From NCBI GenBank assembly GCA_947168865.1, contig CAMVNN010000002.1, forward strand, positions 4,113 through 68,112: a stretch of 64,000 nt of DNA, given 5' to 3'. A program made the translations under genes and the position numbers. The stretch comes from an uncultured Bacillota bacterium. Lineage in GTDB: Bacteria > Bacillota_I > Bacilli_A > RF39 > UBA660. How positions within the stretch are numbered: position 1 is the stretch's first letter; each line of letters opens with the position of its first letter. Below the pieces are notes generated by a model, which saw nothing but the letters and a program-made list of their open reading frames with translations, did no database searches and was not told the DNA's origin. This document shows positions 63,947 through 64,000 of the stretch, piece by piece.

Positions 63947-64000
63947 TGATGTGAACCCCAATTGGTAGACATTAAATAAAAAAAACAGTTGATTAAAAAG
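63947..64000 (+). mobile_element. IS3-family-like left end, running off the window
   Basis: TGATGTGAACCCC followed by AATTGGTAGACA resembles terminal repeats of IS3/IS150-group elements (TGAACTGACCCC-like ends). No transposase is visible before the window ends. An inverted repeat ATTGAGC/GCTCAAT lies just before it. Confidence 0.5.

Overview
The window is low-GC (by eye near 30%), gene-dense bacterial chromosome from a Gram-positive, wall-bearing, anaerobic member of the Bacillota. Evidence: the standard code (TGA is a stop in gap, deoC and the NRPS-like gene), EzrA, MurE, a DacB-SpmA-SpmB module, an LtaS-like enzyme, a T-box leader, YqeG/YqeH, the rimP-nusA-rnpM-infB cluster, and pyruvate:ferredoxin oxidoreductase. 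Small AT-rich genes and many conserved unknowns suggest an uncultured gut Bacilli lineage (RF39/Erysipelotrichia-like). That placement is inference. Many start sites use a GGTGAT-type ribosome binding site; I used this to trim several over-long reading frames.

Layout. 1-6.8 kb: two tandem zinc-ribbon membrane proteins, a two-component system, a DUF362 protein, MgtE, a CDF metal exporter with a natural His6 tail, and a GNAT acetyltransferase. 6.9-12.7 kb: the most unusual region, a plus-strand run of a one-module NRPS-like reductase (C-remnant/A/T/R), a LysRS with an odd active-site loop, and an Sfp-type phosphopantetheinyl transferase, closed by a 12-bp-stem terminator. 12.7-16.4 kb: a DAHP synthase, small unknown genes, an orphan structured RNA, a 20-codon gene and recG. 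16.4-25 kb: murE, a DUF368 lipid-carrier translocase, prs, a lipoprotein, a fused TGS/uridine-kinase-like gene running into gap, a pilin-like gene and pgk, then clpP. 25-28.4 kb: a duplicated cassette (coiled-coil protein plus DUF1292 protein, twice) with two copies of the same promoter/inverted repeat.

28.3-45.4 kb: thiI, a BIG2/NlpC-P60-like envelope protein, ezrA, rpsD with its own promoter and leader, a pentapeptide-like protein, a T-box(Tyr)-deoC-tyrS operon, and the rbfA/infB/dCMP deaminase/rnpM/nusA/rimP translation cluster with a short RimP. 45.4-53.8 kb: a second orphan RNA, nifJ, an orphan VirD4-like ATPase, a lone AraC-type DNA-binding protein, yqeG-yqeH, a UPF0316 protein and plsC. 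53.9-63.7 kb: tRNA-Ala, the dacB-spmA-spmB operon, an LtaS-like enzyme, a processive glycosyltransferase, a GTPase-DUF697 protein and a DUF1003 protein.

Right edge (63.76-64 kb): the 3' half of a tRNA-Leu with a terminator but no 5' half, then repeats and what looks like an IS3-family end. This is read as the junction of an integrated element that continues past the window. The strongest candidates for undescribed biology are the NRPS-like/LysRS/PPTase operon, the two orphan RNAs, the duplicated DUF1292 cassette, and the integration junction.
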